Made by a program: the position numbers and the translations under genes. This document shows positions 9,919 through 21,715 of a stretch of DNA of 64,000 nt, in pieces; position 1 is the stretch's first letter, and the number at the start of each line of letters is the position of its first letter. Below the pieces are notes generated by a model. The model ran no database searches and was not told the DNA's origin. It saw only the letters and a program-made list of their open reading frames with translations. Source of the DNA: Xylogone sp. PMI_703 (taxonomy: Eukaryota > Ascomycota > Leotiomycetes); NCBI GenBank assembly GCA_021399445.1, contig JAJTUQ010000010.1, positions 186,001 through 250,000 on the forward strand, in the 5' to 3' direction.

Positions 9919-12818
9919 GGATAGTATTCAAAGCAGCTTTCTGATCCAAGACAGGTAATATTGCGAAATATGTTGAACAGATCTGATACTGATAACGAAA
10001 AATGAGTGATATTAACTGCAACTAGGAAACGCAGCCGGAAAAGTATTTGGCAAGTGTGAGACCTTTATACAAGGTGGGCATGGGCAACGCTTCAGCTGCA
10101 TAATCATAGCCACACCATCACATTCACCAGGACTTTAAACCATGGTGCCTAGCTATGCTGAGGCACAGATACCAAGCAAGAAGTGTGACAGAGACCTGCA
10201 TCAGCACATGGTGTGACTCGGGTTGTAGGATATGCCGTGAATGTCTACGGTAAGTCTTCTGTTCGTGGGAACAGGGTTTGTGAACCAAGATTCCATGCAC
10301 AAAACAGGAATAAGAGATCCGTTATTGTTGTTCAATAAACAGGAGTTTAATATAACCCATCACCAAGTTAGTAACATGAGAATAGGATTCGTAACAATGC
10401 TCAGCCCACCACCTAGGATGGCAAATACGAAGCAGCTAAAGCAGCCATGACGGGGATTGCTAGGCAGAATCTCAATTTTCTGTCACTCCGCATAATGTGC
10501 ATTGAGCCGCTAGGACAAGAGCTGCTACGATCCACGTAATCTGAGCCATCCTTCAGGACAGCATAACGAGCGTCGGGCCACCATCAACACGAAAAGAGTT
10601 TGCCACAGGGAGCAGCCGATAATCTGTATGATGCTAATCACACCCAGCCGGCGATACGAGTCCAACCACCTGGACTAAATGGAGGGATCTAACGCAGTAC
10701 TCAACTGAGTATCCAGGCAAGATGTGGAGACAATCACACTCCCTTTCTCAGTATCGGGTATCAGGAAGGACCATGGTGGCGAGTCAAGCAAGCGCAAGTT
10801 CCATGATGCTATGCATAAATGATACCGTGTCATTCGGCCCATGCAATGTGCTCACGGAAGGAATTTTGCGGTTCTTCACTGGCCAGAAAGAGGCCTGCCC
10901 TCATGTAATTCAGACAGATCCCGACACACCGTCAATGCCAAGCCGACGCATGAATGGCAAATTTGTAATGAGTTCTTTCAATATCAAACTCTACAGTCCT
11001 GTTCAGGATGTAGGAGGATGGTTCCCATAAGCTCCAGGTAGGGGCCTTGATAGTGCCATTTGGTCGGGGAATAATGCGGTATGTAAGTTGTCCTGGGTAT
11101 TCCGCATGGAGCTACCTTTCAGCATTCAGGGACAAAATTGATTGGCGTGACTGTACAATCAGAGATTTACTAAGTTGACGGAATGGAGAAGATTCTTGCT
11201 GGAGATGAGTAACTGATGTTCCACGAGTCTAAACTCATGTAAAAGCTGTACTATGAGCATATCTAACCGGTCTTCATTGCACATTAAGAACAGAGCACAT
11301 TAAATGACTCCATATGATTGCCAAACTTTGTGCCGGAGCGTCTCTGAAAGAAGGGAAATATATAATAGACTCCGCTGACGAAACATCCAAAAGTACCGAA
11401 GTTGAGGCAATGTGCCTGTCCGACAATTTTTGAGGAGTATGTGTGAAGCGGCCTATGGATAATAGGTAGCGAAAACCAATAATTGTTTTTTGACAATAGG
11501 TTATGATGAAGGAGACTCTTTTGATTGAATTCCGCGAGGTTTAAATGTAAAAGAAAAAGTTGACATGAGGATTACACGATAGATTAAAGTTTCCTTGGCT
11601 CGAGCTTGCATAAGCCGCATGTTAAGCGAGCTACTGCTAAAACCTTATGTCGATCCTGTCTCCACAGCACTTCCCTTCACCACACAAGAAATCCGGGAAT
11701 CTTCTAAACCTATTTAGGGAAGAAATGACCTCGGGTTGAGGAGAGTACTTCTATGTTCGCCAACGACATACACAGCTGACTTTGAACCCTCGGGAATGCC
11801 CCCATGATCATGTTCTCCGCTACGCACCACTGGGCATGATGCCCTCGGCGGCCAACCTCTGGAAGCTGAAGGGAAACTATGTTCCCGTTTTCTTAAGTAT
11901 GACATGATTCATGCAAGGCGCTGATCTCTGCTGTGGGAGTACAATATGATAGTGCCAAATGCGAAAGGAGAACTCCAACTGCTAACAGCATATTTCCGCT
12001 CATATGTGACAGATGGTGACAGCAGGAAAACTAGTTTGGGGGGGATTCCTACAGAGATAGCACTATGTCGGGGTTTGGGATTATGCCCTGGTCTGCAGAG
12101 GATGAGGAGAATCATGCAGGTAAGGCAGAATCCAGCTGAGATCACCTTACTAGGCACATCCTAAACATCGTGACCCTATGCTAGCAAGGCGGTATCAAGG
12201 GAGTGTTTAGCATCGTGCATTAGTCCTCCTCCTGAAGACACTTGGTCCAAGGGGTAACGCAAGACAGAGTCATGGCGGCAAGGTAGCATTGGTTTGTGGA
12301 CTTGAGGATACGATGGATTGTTGGTCCCCAGTCACGACCAAATTCATGCGTTGGCAAGATTGCGTCGATGTCTACATATCCCCTGGAACCTTTTGCTCTC
12401 GGAATCACCGTTGGCCCTGCGGAGGAACCATGATCCTGCTGTTTGCTTGGACTTGCATTACACTCAGCTCTCCTGATCCCATGGCTCAGCTGTTGCAAAC
12501 TACATCATGCGCATAATGGCTGATGGTATTTTGGCCAATCGACTTACTCAGAAGCACCACCTTACCGCTGGATCAAGCTCCCCCAGGGTGCTTTTGAGTT
12601 GCTATGCAAGGTATTGGGCTCTATCCAAGGCAGACCGTTCCCTCCCACCCCCTCAGACCGGTGTCACAAAGTTGCCAGGTCAAGAGACGTGCCAATTCCA
12701 CGATTATAAGAACCTACGATTGCCCCCTATAACTAAAGTCATTTCTCCTCATTTTAATTACCACTATTCCTAGCTATTATCTTCTTAAAATAGCAAGATT
12801 CTTATTTCAACTTTCGAA
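9919..12818. other. 2.9-kb region without a supported gene
   Basis: Only short, overlapping, low-quality frames on both strands, without splice-compatible partners or recognisable motifs. GC is similar to neighbouring coding DNA, so it does not look RIP-decayed. It may hold old gene debris or unannotated RNA; I see nothing specific. Confidence 0.4.
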
Positions 12819-13912
12819 ATGCTATCCCTCAGATCCCGAACCGTAGCCCTTTCGAAATCAATCGTCACCGGACGAAGAGGGCGGGGTGTGCAAGACCAGG
12901 TAGTTTTGGCAGCGGCCAAAGTCGACCAGCCCGGTATCCAGTTGCGGGCAGCACAGCAGGCGGATGGTAATGAATCTTCACCCGACGACGGAAGAATTGA
13001 GCTAGGTGATGGAGATGTTCTAGCGGCGCAAGGACAAGACAGATCGACTGGTATGCAATCTGAGACTTCTGAGTTCTCAGGCTCCACCCAAACTGGCACG
13101 GCACAAGTAGCTACAGACTCTGCGAGCGATTCACAGCGTGCTGAACTTGTTTCAGATGCAGTAGCAGAGCTCCCTGACGGGCTCGACCAGTCTGCAACAG
13201 ATAGTCATCTAAGAGGAAGTTTCTTATCAGTTACGGAAGACGCAGCCAATACTGCCCTCGACACTCAATCAACTGAGAGCCTTGATTGTGCAGCTGGCAT
13301 GGAGACTGGTAGTTTAGCATATTGCAAAGCTACCGAAGTTCGACCGGACGTTGATTCCGAAGTGCTAGCGGATGTTACCAGAGCTGGAGATGTGAATACG
13401 AAAACCTCCGAACTCCTCAGCGATCAAGCCTCTTTACCTCTGAAACCAGGTGAGCATCATTACTTAGTTTATAAAAGGGTCTAACAAATCATTAGTATTT
13501 CAACCGATTAATGCTGTGGCGCATAGCCAGGCTGACTCAGTGGGTGAATCACGCGTAATGACTGGCGAAGGCTCTGGTAACTTCTAAATATTATTAAGCC
13601 TGAACTCTACTAATATGGCTAGACTCACCAATTGTGATCTCCGATGATGAGACAGAGAGACGTCAAAACAAGAAGTCTCCGCGAAGCGGGCACTGCAAAG
13701 TCCCAAAGCGTTCCTTTGATCAATACGTCGAAACTGAGAATTTGTGGATGAACAGCACACTGAAGGACATTGATGATTTCCTCCGTACGACTAGAAAAAG
13801 CATAAAGCGGTTACAGGATATGGAAAAACAGTTGATTGCGTCTCAGAAGTTCATTGGGGACTGCGGAGTTAAGGAGCAGGAGATTACTAAACGTTTGGAG
13901 AAGTCTAAGTAG
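12819..13912 (+). CDS. Hypothetical three-exon protein with C-terminal coiled coil
   Basis: Exons 12819-13449, 13496-13576 and 13623-13912 give 333 residues. Both introns are 46 bp, GT-AG, phase 1, with branch sites CTAAC (13481) and CTAAT near 13610; the splices remove the stops and link three frames cleanly, which strongly supports the model. The N-terminus is basic (MLSLRSRTVALSKSIVTGRR). The middle is low-complexity and rich in Ser, Asp, Ala and Glu, likely disordered. The last 80 residues (from KVPKRSFDQYVETENLWMN) look helical, with a coiled coil around TRKSIKRLQDMEKQL. No family is recognised. The order, disordered linker then coiled coil, suggests a binding or scaffold protein, which is inference. 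Confidence 0.6.
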
Positions 13913-14049
13913 GGACTTGATGTTTTCAATACGAGAATAAATTCTATTTGCAAATTTTTAGTAATTTTACGAACAGAACAGAACACCTGAAATCAACTCA
14001 AGATCAGCACCTATTTCTAACACCACCTCTCTACCTTAAGTTTGTTGAA

Positions 14050-14613
14050 TTATGTTGGGGGAAAAGATGGAGCCGATGGGGCCTCGCCGACCCCAGCAAG
14101 TGCTGCATTTGCCAATTCGGTAATGCTAGGTAGAATGTTAGGGTTCCTAAGAAGACACATTAGCTGTGGACTTATTGTGGGGTTCGTGATCACCCACCGA
14201 ATTGCTGAGATCTGTTGAGCTTGGCTATTTGCAGTTTCCGGGGATGGATCGTTGATGATTGCCCGAAACCCATTCAGGACCTTCGGTGTGAATGTTGTTA
14301 TCATCTGATTGGCATTATTTCCAGCATCTCCAGCAAATCTGAACAGGACCTGACGATGGTTATCTTCATCAGATTCAGCACTGAATCCAATCGCCGCAAT
14401 CACTGCGATGGTGCTGATGTCTGTTTCCGTCTTAAGTGCTGTAAGCGCAGCGGAAACAGCATTTACATCGTCAGAGAAGGAGGTTATAGCAGATGTTACC
14501 TCGTGAGAGGCCGTAGGACTAGTAGCGACCACGCCTACCCCTTGTCGATTAACGAGAGGAGACGCAGTGGAAGCTGCTATGAGTATGATTGAGAGCAATG
14601 TTTGCTTTAGCAT
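14050..14613 (-). CDS. Small secreted protein
   Basis: Single-exon, 187 residues. A signal peptide occupies residues 1-18 (MLKQTLLSIILIAASTAS), followed by SPLVNRQ, which could be a propeptide cut after Arg. The mature part is Ala/Thr/Ser-rich and mostly helical, with almost no Cys, resembling the general layout of HsbA-like and other helical cell-wall proteins, but I cannot claim family membership. The C-terminus is Pro/Ser-rich. It lies near a second secreted-protein gene of similar design at 15568-16133, same strand. Expected to be extracellular; candidate wall or effector-like protein by features only. Confidence 0.6.
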   Translation of the reverse strand: MLKQTLLSIILIAASTASPLVNRQGVGVVATSPTASHEVTSAITSFSDDVNAVSAALTALKTETDISTIAVIAAIGFSAESDEDNHRQVLFRFAGDAGNNANQMITTFTPKVLNGFRAIINDPSPETANSQAQQISAIRWVITNPTISPQLMCLLRNPNILPSITELANAALAGVGEAPSAPSFPPT

Positions 14614-15567
14614 GTTGTTTTTGCTGTAGAAATGAAAATAAAGAGAGATGATAGTTGTTATTAGAAGATACTGGTAGAACTCGAATTCAGTTTGTTCGAA
14701 GCGTGCACTGGCGTCTATCTATACTTTGGGTGATTGAGGTTCTCCAAGTTTAGGAAGTCTTTGATACACCACAATGGGTATTTCATCCCCTTTTAAGTTA
14801 CCCCGATTACTATGCGGTGTATAGGTTTTCATGTGCTTAATCTACTAATGATAATCGAGAAATAGATGCCAGGATAGGATTCCTATGCCTGTAAGCATCT
14901 GAGAGGGCAGTTTCGGCCCCCTTCCCCCTTCCTCTCATCTTGTGGGTGTCCGATTTTAGCTCTGGTACGTAAGTATGGAGTCAGTTTAGGCTCTCAGCCG
15001 CTACATGGTTTGAACTCCACTTGTAACCCTGAGATTTGCCAGCCAATTAGGCAATAAGAATGGTAAGTCTGGATTGCACTGCCCTCTAATAATTCTAAAA
15101 GTGGGTACAACTATGCTGCATTATGAAGTCATCTCACATGTCAGCACCTTCCTCCAGCAGTCGCCAAAATGGGATCCTTGTTGGACCCGATTTCGGCCTC
15201 TCTCCCTTTTGTGTAATTGAAAGCATGTGGTTTGTTCTTTGAAACTAATTGGTAATAGCAAGAGTATCTTTTGAATTTGGCTACAATGAAGAGCTCAGAG
15301 AGTGACATTCATGTGCATAGGCGACGTAATGTTAACTTTCCCTAAGTTATCTAAGTTATTCTTGTTCAATTATTCCATGCAGATTGCATTGAGGGAATTT
15401 TCCAATGCATGAATTTCTAAGCTTTATTATTGAAATAGGTTACCGTTTCGAGGCGATTCTAGGATTTACTCTACAAATTCCAAATTTGAACGATAACAGC
15501 ATTTGAATTTTCCTGAAATATCAAAGACCAAGCTCTTTCTCAAATACCTTGTGTCTCAAGCCTTTGT
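14614..15567. other. Intergenic between two secreted-protein genes
   Basis: No supported gene. It holds the upstream region of the 14613 gene and ends at the tail of the gene at 15568-16133. No clear repeat seen. Confidence 0.4.
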
Positions 15568-16133
15568 CTAACTTGAGCAGTTATTTGGCGGCAAGGCAAC
15601 AATAGTGAGGCCATTGTTAACATAATTTCCAATAATCTGAAAAAGTGTGTTGATCTCAGGAATAGCGTCGAAATAATACAGACTAAGAGTCTCAGAAAAT
15701 GGATTACTAGGTATATCTATATTTCGTCAGTAAAGACACTAGAAAGAGTCTTAACTAGTATTAAATTCATGCCTTTTGCAAAATCTAGCAGTTGAAAAGA
15801 AATATCCAGCAAAAAATCATTATCAAGAAGCTCAGCCTTTATTTCCTGGACGATTACATTATTGGATAAATTCAAAGCAATGAAACTCAAAACACTTATG
15901 GCATCCTGGAGGGCTGTCTCCGCCGCACTTGCTTGTGTAGTTAAAGACGACCCACTGAGTGTCGGGAAAGCCTCAAAAAATTGTGTCGTGCGAGTGATGT
16001 CTTCGTTTAATTGATTTGCGAAATTAGCGATAAGCTGTACCTTTTCATCCTGTCGCCGAGAGATTGTGGGAGTAGGTGTGGCAGAAGAAAAAACAGCGAG
16101 AGCGAAAAAGGGAATAGTGGTTGAGAATCGCAT
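15568..16133 (-). CDS. Small secreted protein with probable frameshifted C-terminus
   Basis: The start is the ATG at 16133, not the earlier in-frame one at 16190, because it begins a clean signal peptide (MRFSTTIPFFALAVFSSATP) followed by a dibasic RRQ processing site. The open frame runs to a stop at 15717 (138 residues); the body is helical, without Cys. Directly after the stop another frame encodes a coding-like tail (PSNPFSETLSLYYFDAIPE through NGLTIVALPPNNCSS, stop at 15568). A splice joining them was sought; the only GT-AG pairs give introns under 40 bp or the wrong phase, so an indel near 15715-15730 is likely. The protein may therefore be either 138 or about 185 residues. Secreted, function unknown. 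Confidence 0.5.
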
Positions 16134-16784
16134 TTTGAATAAATTGATAGATAGAGAAGATATTAAGATCTTTAAGGTAGTAATGTTCAAGCTCTTTGAT
16201 TAAATTAGTTGAAGTGGTGCTTGTTGAAGTTATAAGGCCGGAGTCATAACTCCAGGAGCCGGAATTGGGCTATCAAGTTAAGGAGGGAGCCTCCTTTGAA
16301 CACTTCTAAATTTAGAGGTTCATCTTACACCCAGATACTGTAAGTGTTTTCCTCTCTAATTCTAATTATGGAGACATAAGCCTCGATCCTGCAAAATGGG
16401 ATCCTGAGATAACTGGTTCCGCCGATAATAGCTGAGGCATGCATATGTCAATAAGTTACATTGTTTAAGGAGTGAGTTTGCATTTGACTCTGAGTGCCCG
16501 ATGCGGGCTACTTAGCGAGGAAGGTTTGTGAGTTTATGAGTAGTTACGTGGCTACATTAAGGTAGATGACCGGTAATAGCCATACGTAGTTGTTCAAAGA
16601 GACAAGTTAGTGTTTTAGGGCATGTGCTCTCAAGCCATATACGATACACGAATATATGTGCTGTCGACATATTTAATTCCCTATTGATTATTACAATTTG
16701 AAAAATACTTTATGCTAATCTGAACTGGCAGAACAAAATTTTCACGACAAAACACCTATCAAAGCTCTGCTAATCCAAAGAATC
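16134..16784. promoter_or_regulatory. Upstream region of the 16133 gene with GGAGCC motifs
   Basis: GGAGCC at 16255-16260 and 16286-16291, within a palindrome-rich stretch (GGAGTCATAACTCC at 16240-16253). Otherwise no gene to 16784. Confidence 0.3.
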
Positions 16785-17585
16785 CTAGGTATGACGTCGC
16801 CGAGCAGGCTCTTTATCAAGGGGTGTCTTCACCTTCTCTAAGACCCAGTGGTTGTACACCAAATACAGGACTGACATATTACCTGTACATATACCAATCA
16901 CGATAACCGTAACCTTGGCAGTGACGGACCAGTGCCCACCTTGCGCGGTGTAGACATTAATAAGGGTAGTGATGAGACCGATAAGTGAGTGGGCCAACCC
17001 AGGCCTTTGGAGAATCTTGTCAGTACTCTAGTCATTTAGGATCATGTGAGAAACTTACAAAAATACGTGTTTAATCAGCCAAATAATGTTGTTTCGCCAA
17101 ATATACCATAACCAGCTCGTCCCAGCCATCCCGAAAAAGCAGCAGAGTCCTGCAATAACTTGAAATGGTGTGTTCTTAATCGTGTCTTGAATAATCTTTC
17201 CACTGCTACTAGCTACAAGAGCCTGTGAATTCTTGAGAGAAGTAAACGCCCCAGGAAACACAACGTACCCAGCAAGCGTGAGCCATGAGAAGAGTGCGGC
17301 CCGAAGGTTGTCCCAAGCTGGTGCTTCATTCGCCTCTTTTAATATGTTCATGTAAGGAGTGTAAGGAGAGTCAGTTTGTTTGTTGTCGGCTTCCTTTTTA
17401 TCTTCAGGAGGCTTTTGAGGATTAGGTTCCATTTCTTCGTCGAAAAGATCTAGGGTTCCGGGTATAGTTTTATTGAGGTATCGACGATTAAAGGAAGCGT
17501 CCATTGGTTTCGGAGTTCTAAGCATGAGTTTAGCAGGAGATCGGAGTTGAAAAGAAGCTGAGGGTGTAATATTTGAGGCGCTCAT
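16785..17585 (-). CDS. Four-helix integral membrane protein, fungal family of unknown function
   Basis: Two exons, 17585-17059 and 17004-16785, joined by a 54-bp phase-2 intron (GTAAGT donor, CTGAC branch), give 248 residues. The first 90 residues are hydrophilic and probably cytosolic. Four hydrophobic segments follow: around AALFSWLTLAGYVVFPGAF, VIAGLCCFFGMAGTSWLWYI, the spliced segment HVFL-PGLAHSLIGLITTL, and VTVIVIGICTGNMSVLYLVY. The LFSWLTLAGYVVFPG block resembles a widespread ascomycete family without known function; this is recalled, not searched. A short basic tail (EPARRRHT) ends the protein. The splice falls between two halves of a helix and restores it, supporting the model. Located in a membrane; no reaction can be proposed. 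Confidence 0.7.
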
Positions 17586-17639
17586 TGTGATTTTTGGTGA
17601 TCTGTCAGGTCTGGAGTACGCCTTCTTATATTAAAACTG

Positions 17640-17785
17640 ATGCGATTTCGGAAGGGGCTCAGTTTTGGCTCCTCATATCACGGAGCCACATTCGATTCCT
17701 TATATTGTGGAGTCGCGTTCAACTCCTTATATATATTGGAGCCGGATTTGACTCCTTATGTCGTGGAGCCTCATTCGGCTGCCGA
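17640..17785. repeat. Degenerate tandem array of GGAGCC/GGCTCC units
   Basis: About four imperfect units of roughly 30-36 bp carry GGCTCC (17667), GGAGCC (17682, 17738, 17765) and variants GGAGTC and AACTCC, with the linker TCCTTAT repeated. It lies just upstream of the membrane-protein gene starting at 17585. Confidence 0.55.
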
Positions 17786-18006
17786 AGGATAGTTTAAACT
17801 GAAATGTAGCTTCCTTACTAATTATAATTCACCCTAAATGGCAGATCGCATCAGCAAATCACCTTGACAAATTATGTCAGAGTAATTCCTATATGCACCG
17901 TCTACTGCCCAAATTGCTTTGTAATTCGATTGTCTCTACACTCTGCCTCTGAATCTACAGAGTCACCAAAACATCACTCACGTACCATTCTTCCACCACC
18001 CATCAT

Positions 18007-18951
18007 CAGTGTGTCCAAAAGTATGAGGTATATTTTTACCATGACGGTAATACTTTACAATACCTTTTAACACAATACCGTGACCCATAAAATATGTGGT
18101 TATGAAAATCAATACTTACTATTTAATACTGCAGTATTAAAAGGTATTACCGATACTTACTATTTATACCTTTTAAGTGGGGTAATATAAAAATGAGGCT
18201 CAAAAGTTAACTTTTAAATTTAAACCCAGCTTCAAAAATATAAAATCATCACCCCCTTTTTAATCCACCCTCCTCCTAAAATTAATTTTGCCCAATTATT
18301 AGCCAGCTATAGTAAATTTAGCCTTAAAAGACAGCCCTCCTTCTCCTACACGTAGATCTGCACGTGATTATCTTTTAATTGTACTTTCCATTGAGTTGTT
18401 CCAAATCGCCCACTTTTTTAATCCTGTAACGCGCTCGGAAACAACACTAATTCTAGATCACCAACCACCTGTCCATAGTTAATTCTAAATCACTGACTCC
18501 AGATTTTTATCTATATTAGGGCCATTCCCGTTACAAACTGTCTTTGTTTTATTAAATTATCTTATAATTGCGTTCCTGAACCTGTTATTGTCCACCACTA
18601 TTTACCAGTGCGATCACCATGGTACAGATTGTTCGATCCTTACTTTCTTACAATTCTATCTCTGTCGGCTTCACTGAATTGCCCATTTTCTGTATGGAGG
18701 ATAATACAGATTATAAGGCTGGAGTCGGAGCTGGAGTCAGGAAGTTAGATTAAGGTTGGATCAGGTGACTGGATAGAGGTTATAAAGTATATACTGTATA
18801 CTTTATAATACCGTTGTATTACGGTTTATTGTAAAGTATTAGATCTGGAATTTATTACGGTATAAAGGAATACGGTAGTAGTATTTTTGTAGTAGTATTT
18901 TTGCATTAGAATACTGCAGTAATTACGGAAGTAATACTTTTGGACACACTG
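18007..18951. mobile_element. 945-bp non-autonomous hAT-like element
   Basis: Terminal inverted repeats CAGTGTGTCCAAAAGTAT match perfectly over 18 bp at both ends. They are flanked by an exact 8-bp direct duplication CCCATCAT at 17999-18006 and 18952-18959. The interior has no transposase frame but carries repeated TAATACT/AGTATTA-type subterminal words, as hAT elements often do. Assignment to hAT rests on the CAG start and 8-bp duplication. Confidence 0.85.
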
Positions 18952-18959
18952 CCCATCAT

Positions 18960-19496
18960 GATCTAAGTCAACTATTGTGGTGAACCGAAAGGGTCCGTAA
19001 CAGCGTTGAGGTGGAGTCTCACACTGGAAAGAAATGCAAGAGTCCTGAAGGTGGACTCAAAAGGGGAAGAAAACTGTATCTCCCAGAAAGCTAAACAGTG
19101 TTAGCAACTGGAGGAATAGCCAGGAGATAATCTTAAGCATTTGCACGTACTAGATACTAAGAAATGAAAACTTTAATCAGTGATATTAGGAAAGCTTACT
19201 CTTGAAGATTCACTTAAAATATTCAGTGGAAGTTCTTGATTGTAAATTCTGAGCGATGAAAAGGGAGCTGAGGCCTTTGACCATATTGGAACATTTATGA
19301 CAATATGTTCTAAGACATCTTAACGTAATATATATAAGTAGAATAGCATTGGTACTAGCGTTGAAGCTTCCTCCAGCATTTGTATTTTCGTTGCCCTGCT
19401 TAATTCTAACATCCTCTGTGGTGAGGTATGAGGTGTTAAATGCCTAGGAGTCGGAAAATCATTTAGTCCGATTTCCACAGCTCATAAGAGCAGGTG
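18960..19496. other. Intergenic, no gene seen
   Basis: No supported ORF. One isolated CTTAAG occurs at about 19133, ahead of the dense array that starts at 19497. Confidence 0.4.
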
Positions 19497-19860
19497 CTTA
19501 AGATAGGTATCTTGGAAAATCATGACTCGTGAGATTCTATGAATCTTAAGATAATCCTTCTAAGAGTATAGATATCCTCGGAGAATTCTCGCAAGACTCC
19601 CTGGAGCTTAAGAGCAATATTACCCGAAGATATTTCTCTTAAGAGCTGTATTCTCGTAGGAGTAAAATCTTAAGAGAAAAACCTTGAGAGAAAAGTCTTG
19701 CAAGAAATTTCTCAAGAGACCAAAGGTCTTGAGAAAAGATGCTTGAGATAATACGGCTCTTAGAACAATGTAACTCTTACGAAAAATCTCTTAAGAGTTG
19801 TGCCCTCTTAAGCTAATTTTCGCTAGATTCGTGGTCTCTTAAGAAATGTGATCTCTTAAG
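19497..19860. repeat. Array of CTCTTAAGAG-type palindromes
   Basis: Nine CTTAAG hexamers in about 365 bp (19497, 19545, 19607, 19638, 19669, 19790, 19807, 19838, 19855). Several are extended to CTCTTAAGAG, and near-miss forms such as CTCAAGAG and CTTGAGA lie between them. About 0.1 would be expected by chance. No coding frame. Confidence 0.8.
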
Positions 19861-21715
19861 AAATTTCTCTCAGGAATAACTTTCGTCAACCAAAACATTA
19901 TACACGTGATTACGATCTCTGGGAGTGACTAGACAATAATGTCACCAGGAGAGGATGAACTGCGGCTAGACAGCAAGTAAGCGGACAAGCTTCAATACTA
20001 ATGCCAATGCTATTACGAGTTCCTTCCACCAAACATTTTAAGCGAATCTTCAATAGTAAGTTTTCCTAATATCATCAAATAAAGTTAGCATGCATCCCCT
20101 AATATCTAGTGCGCTGAGATCTAGTTTTTGCAACGCCACAACCGTGTCCTAAATTTAAGCTTAAATTAAAGCCACCTTACTGGTTTACTTTTGAAAAGCA
20201 TGAACAGAAAGGCTAGCGAGAAGTCCCTGGATTAGTGTCAAGTAAGCCCTGTTAGTCTGCAATAAAACCCTTGTGATTGTTCACCGTTGTCCTAACATCT
20301 TGAGCCTTTGGCAAGCTTGATCGCGAACGGCGACGAGCATTATCAGGATGAGTAGTTTATGAGAGGGGTCACGGGGACCCGATTTAGGATCCTTAGCTAG
20401 GATTTTGAAGCGCTGGGACTGCAGCGGTCGCAAGCGAGATGTGAGGGTGGTCAGCAGCCAATTTTAGTCCAAGTCCAATTAAAGCCAGCCTCTAACAAGC
20501 TAGACGGGAGCCAACCGAATCCCCGGACAGAGACCAAAACGGATCCCCCAGATATATGCGTACACAATGTACGTAAAGGGGTGCAACAAGAGGTCCCCGC
20601 TTCCCATGTGAGCGAGAGAATGATCTACAGTAGACCTATTCACAGAGGAGTTCTGAGAACAGAGCCAAAAAGTATCCTCTGAGAGGGAGCCTGAACTGGA
20701 CGCCGAGAACTTCTCGGGTTCAGCCTTCTAATCCAAAGCTAACCATAACTGACGACTAATCGTACGATGATCTCGAGATGACTAAGGGCCGAAGCCTCAG
20801 CTCCTGACAGGGGGCCAATCTCTGCCACCAGAGAGGTCCAGTTTGGCTCCCTTGGTGGAGGATACCGCCTTCTATCTTAAGGAACAATTTCTGGAACTAG
20901 AGCGGTCAAGATTGAGTTCAATTTCGGAGGTCGGATCTGAAGATCACACCAGCTACTGTACTTTGTCAAGCGTCATCGGCTGCTGATTGACGATTATGGT
21001 GCCTATAGTATGGCTCCCACCGATCCCTACCATCCACACAATCCCTAAAAATAGAATGAGTGAGGAACAATCCTTAGGGTAATCGATCATAACGGAATAT
21101 TCTAAAATAATTTCTCGCCTATAACGACTTCAAGGGAGCTGTCGCTGAAGACTGGATATATGACCAAGGAAGGGTTTGCGCGTGACAGGCTTTATTTTTA
21201 TCGCTATAGGTAGCTTGATTCGTTGCAGGCCCTGATCTAAATGAACGATGACACGGCCCTCGCGCCCAGAGAGGCTATGCAGTTATTTATATCTCTTCTT
21301 CCTATCCTGCAAAGCCGCCATCAAAACATGTATTGATCCCTATCTTCTTATTGGTGGCTTTCTCCCGGAGCAGATCGCCTGCTGCAATCAGAAGTAAGCG
21401 GTGAAACGAACTAGGAGACGGCGACCTCATCGTACAGTTTGTTTTGGATCTTGTATACGTGTCCTTTTCTAAATTAATAGAGGCAGTGCAACACCAATTT
21501 CAGACCTATTCTCTTCTACTAGATTAATACAGCGTTCCCTGTTCGGTGACCTAGGCTAAAGTAGCTGTTGAAGGATATTCCTGTGGGAAGAGATGAAACA
21601 AAATGTGATTCTGATTTAGTCTAAGCTATAGGCTAGTCTAAGTTACCCCTGTGTATATCCTCCTGTCAATAGATCTTGCAATCACGCTCACTGGTCTTCC
21701 TCAGAATTATCCTAT
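19861..21715. other. 1.9-kb gene-free region
   Basis: No supported gene or RNA. GGAGCC/GGCTCC words recur at 20517, 20686, 20845 and 21012. GC is ordinary, so the region does not look RIP-decayed. Confidence 0.35.

Noticed and set aside
10241..12773. Several 66-102 residue ORFs
   Set aside because: Mutually overlapping on both strands, no domain, no compatible introns.
12865..13104. Minus-strand frames opposite the three-exon gene
   Set aside because: The plus-strand model is supported by two matching introns; the opposite frames have none.
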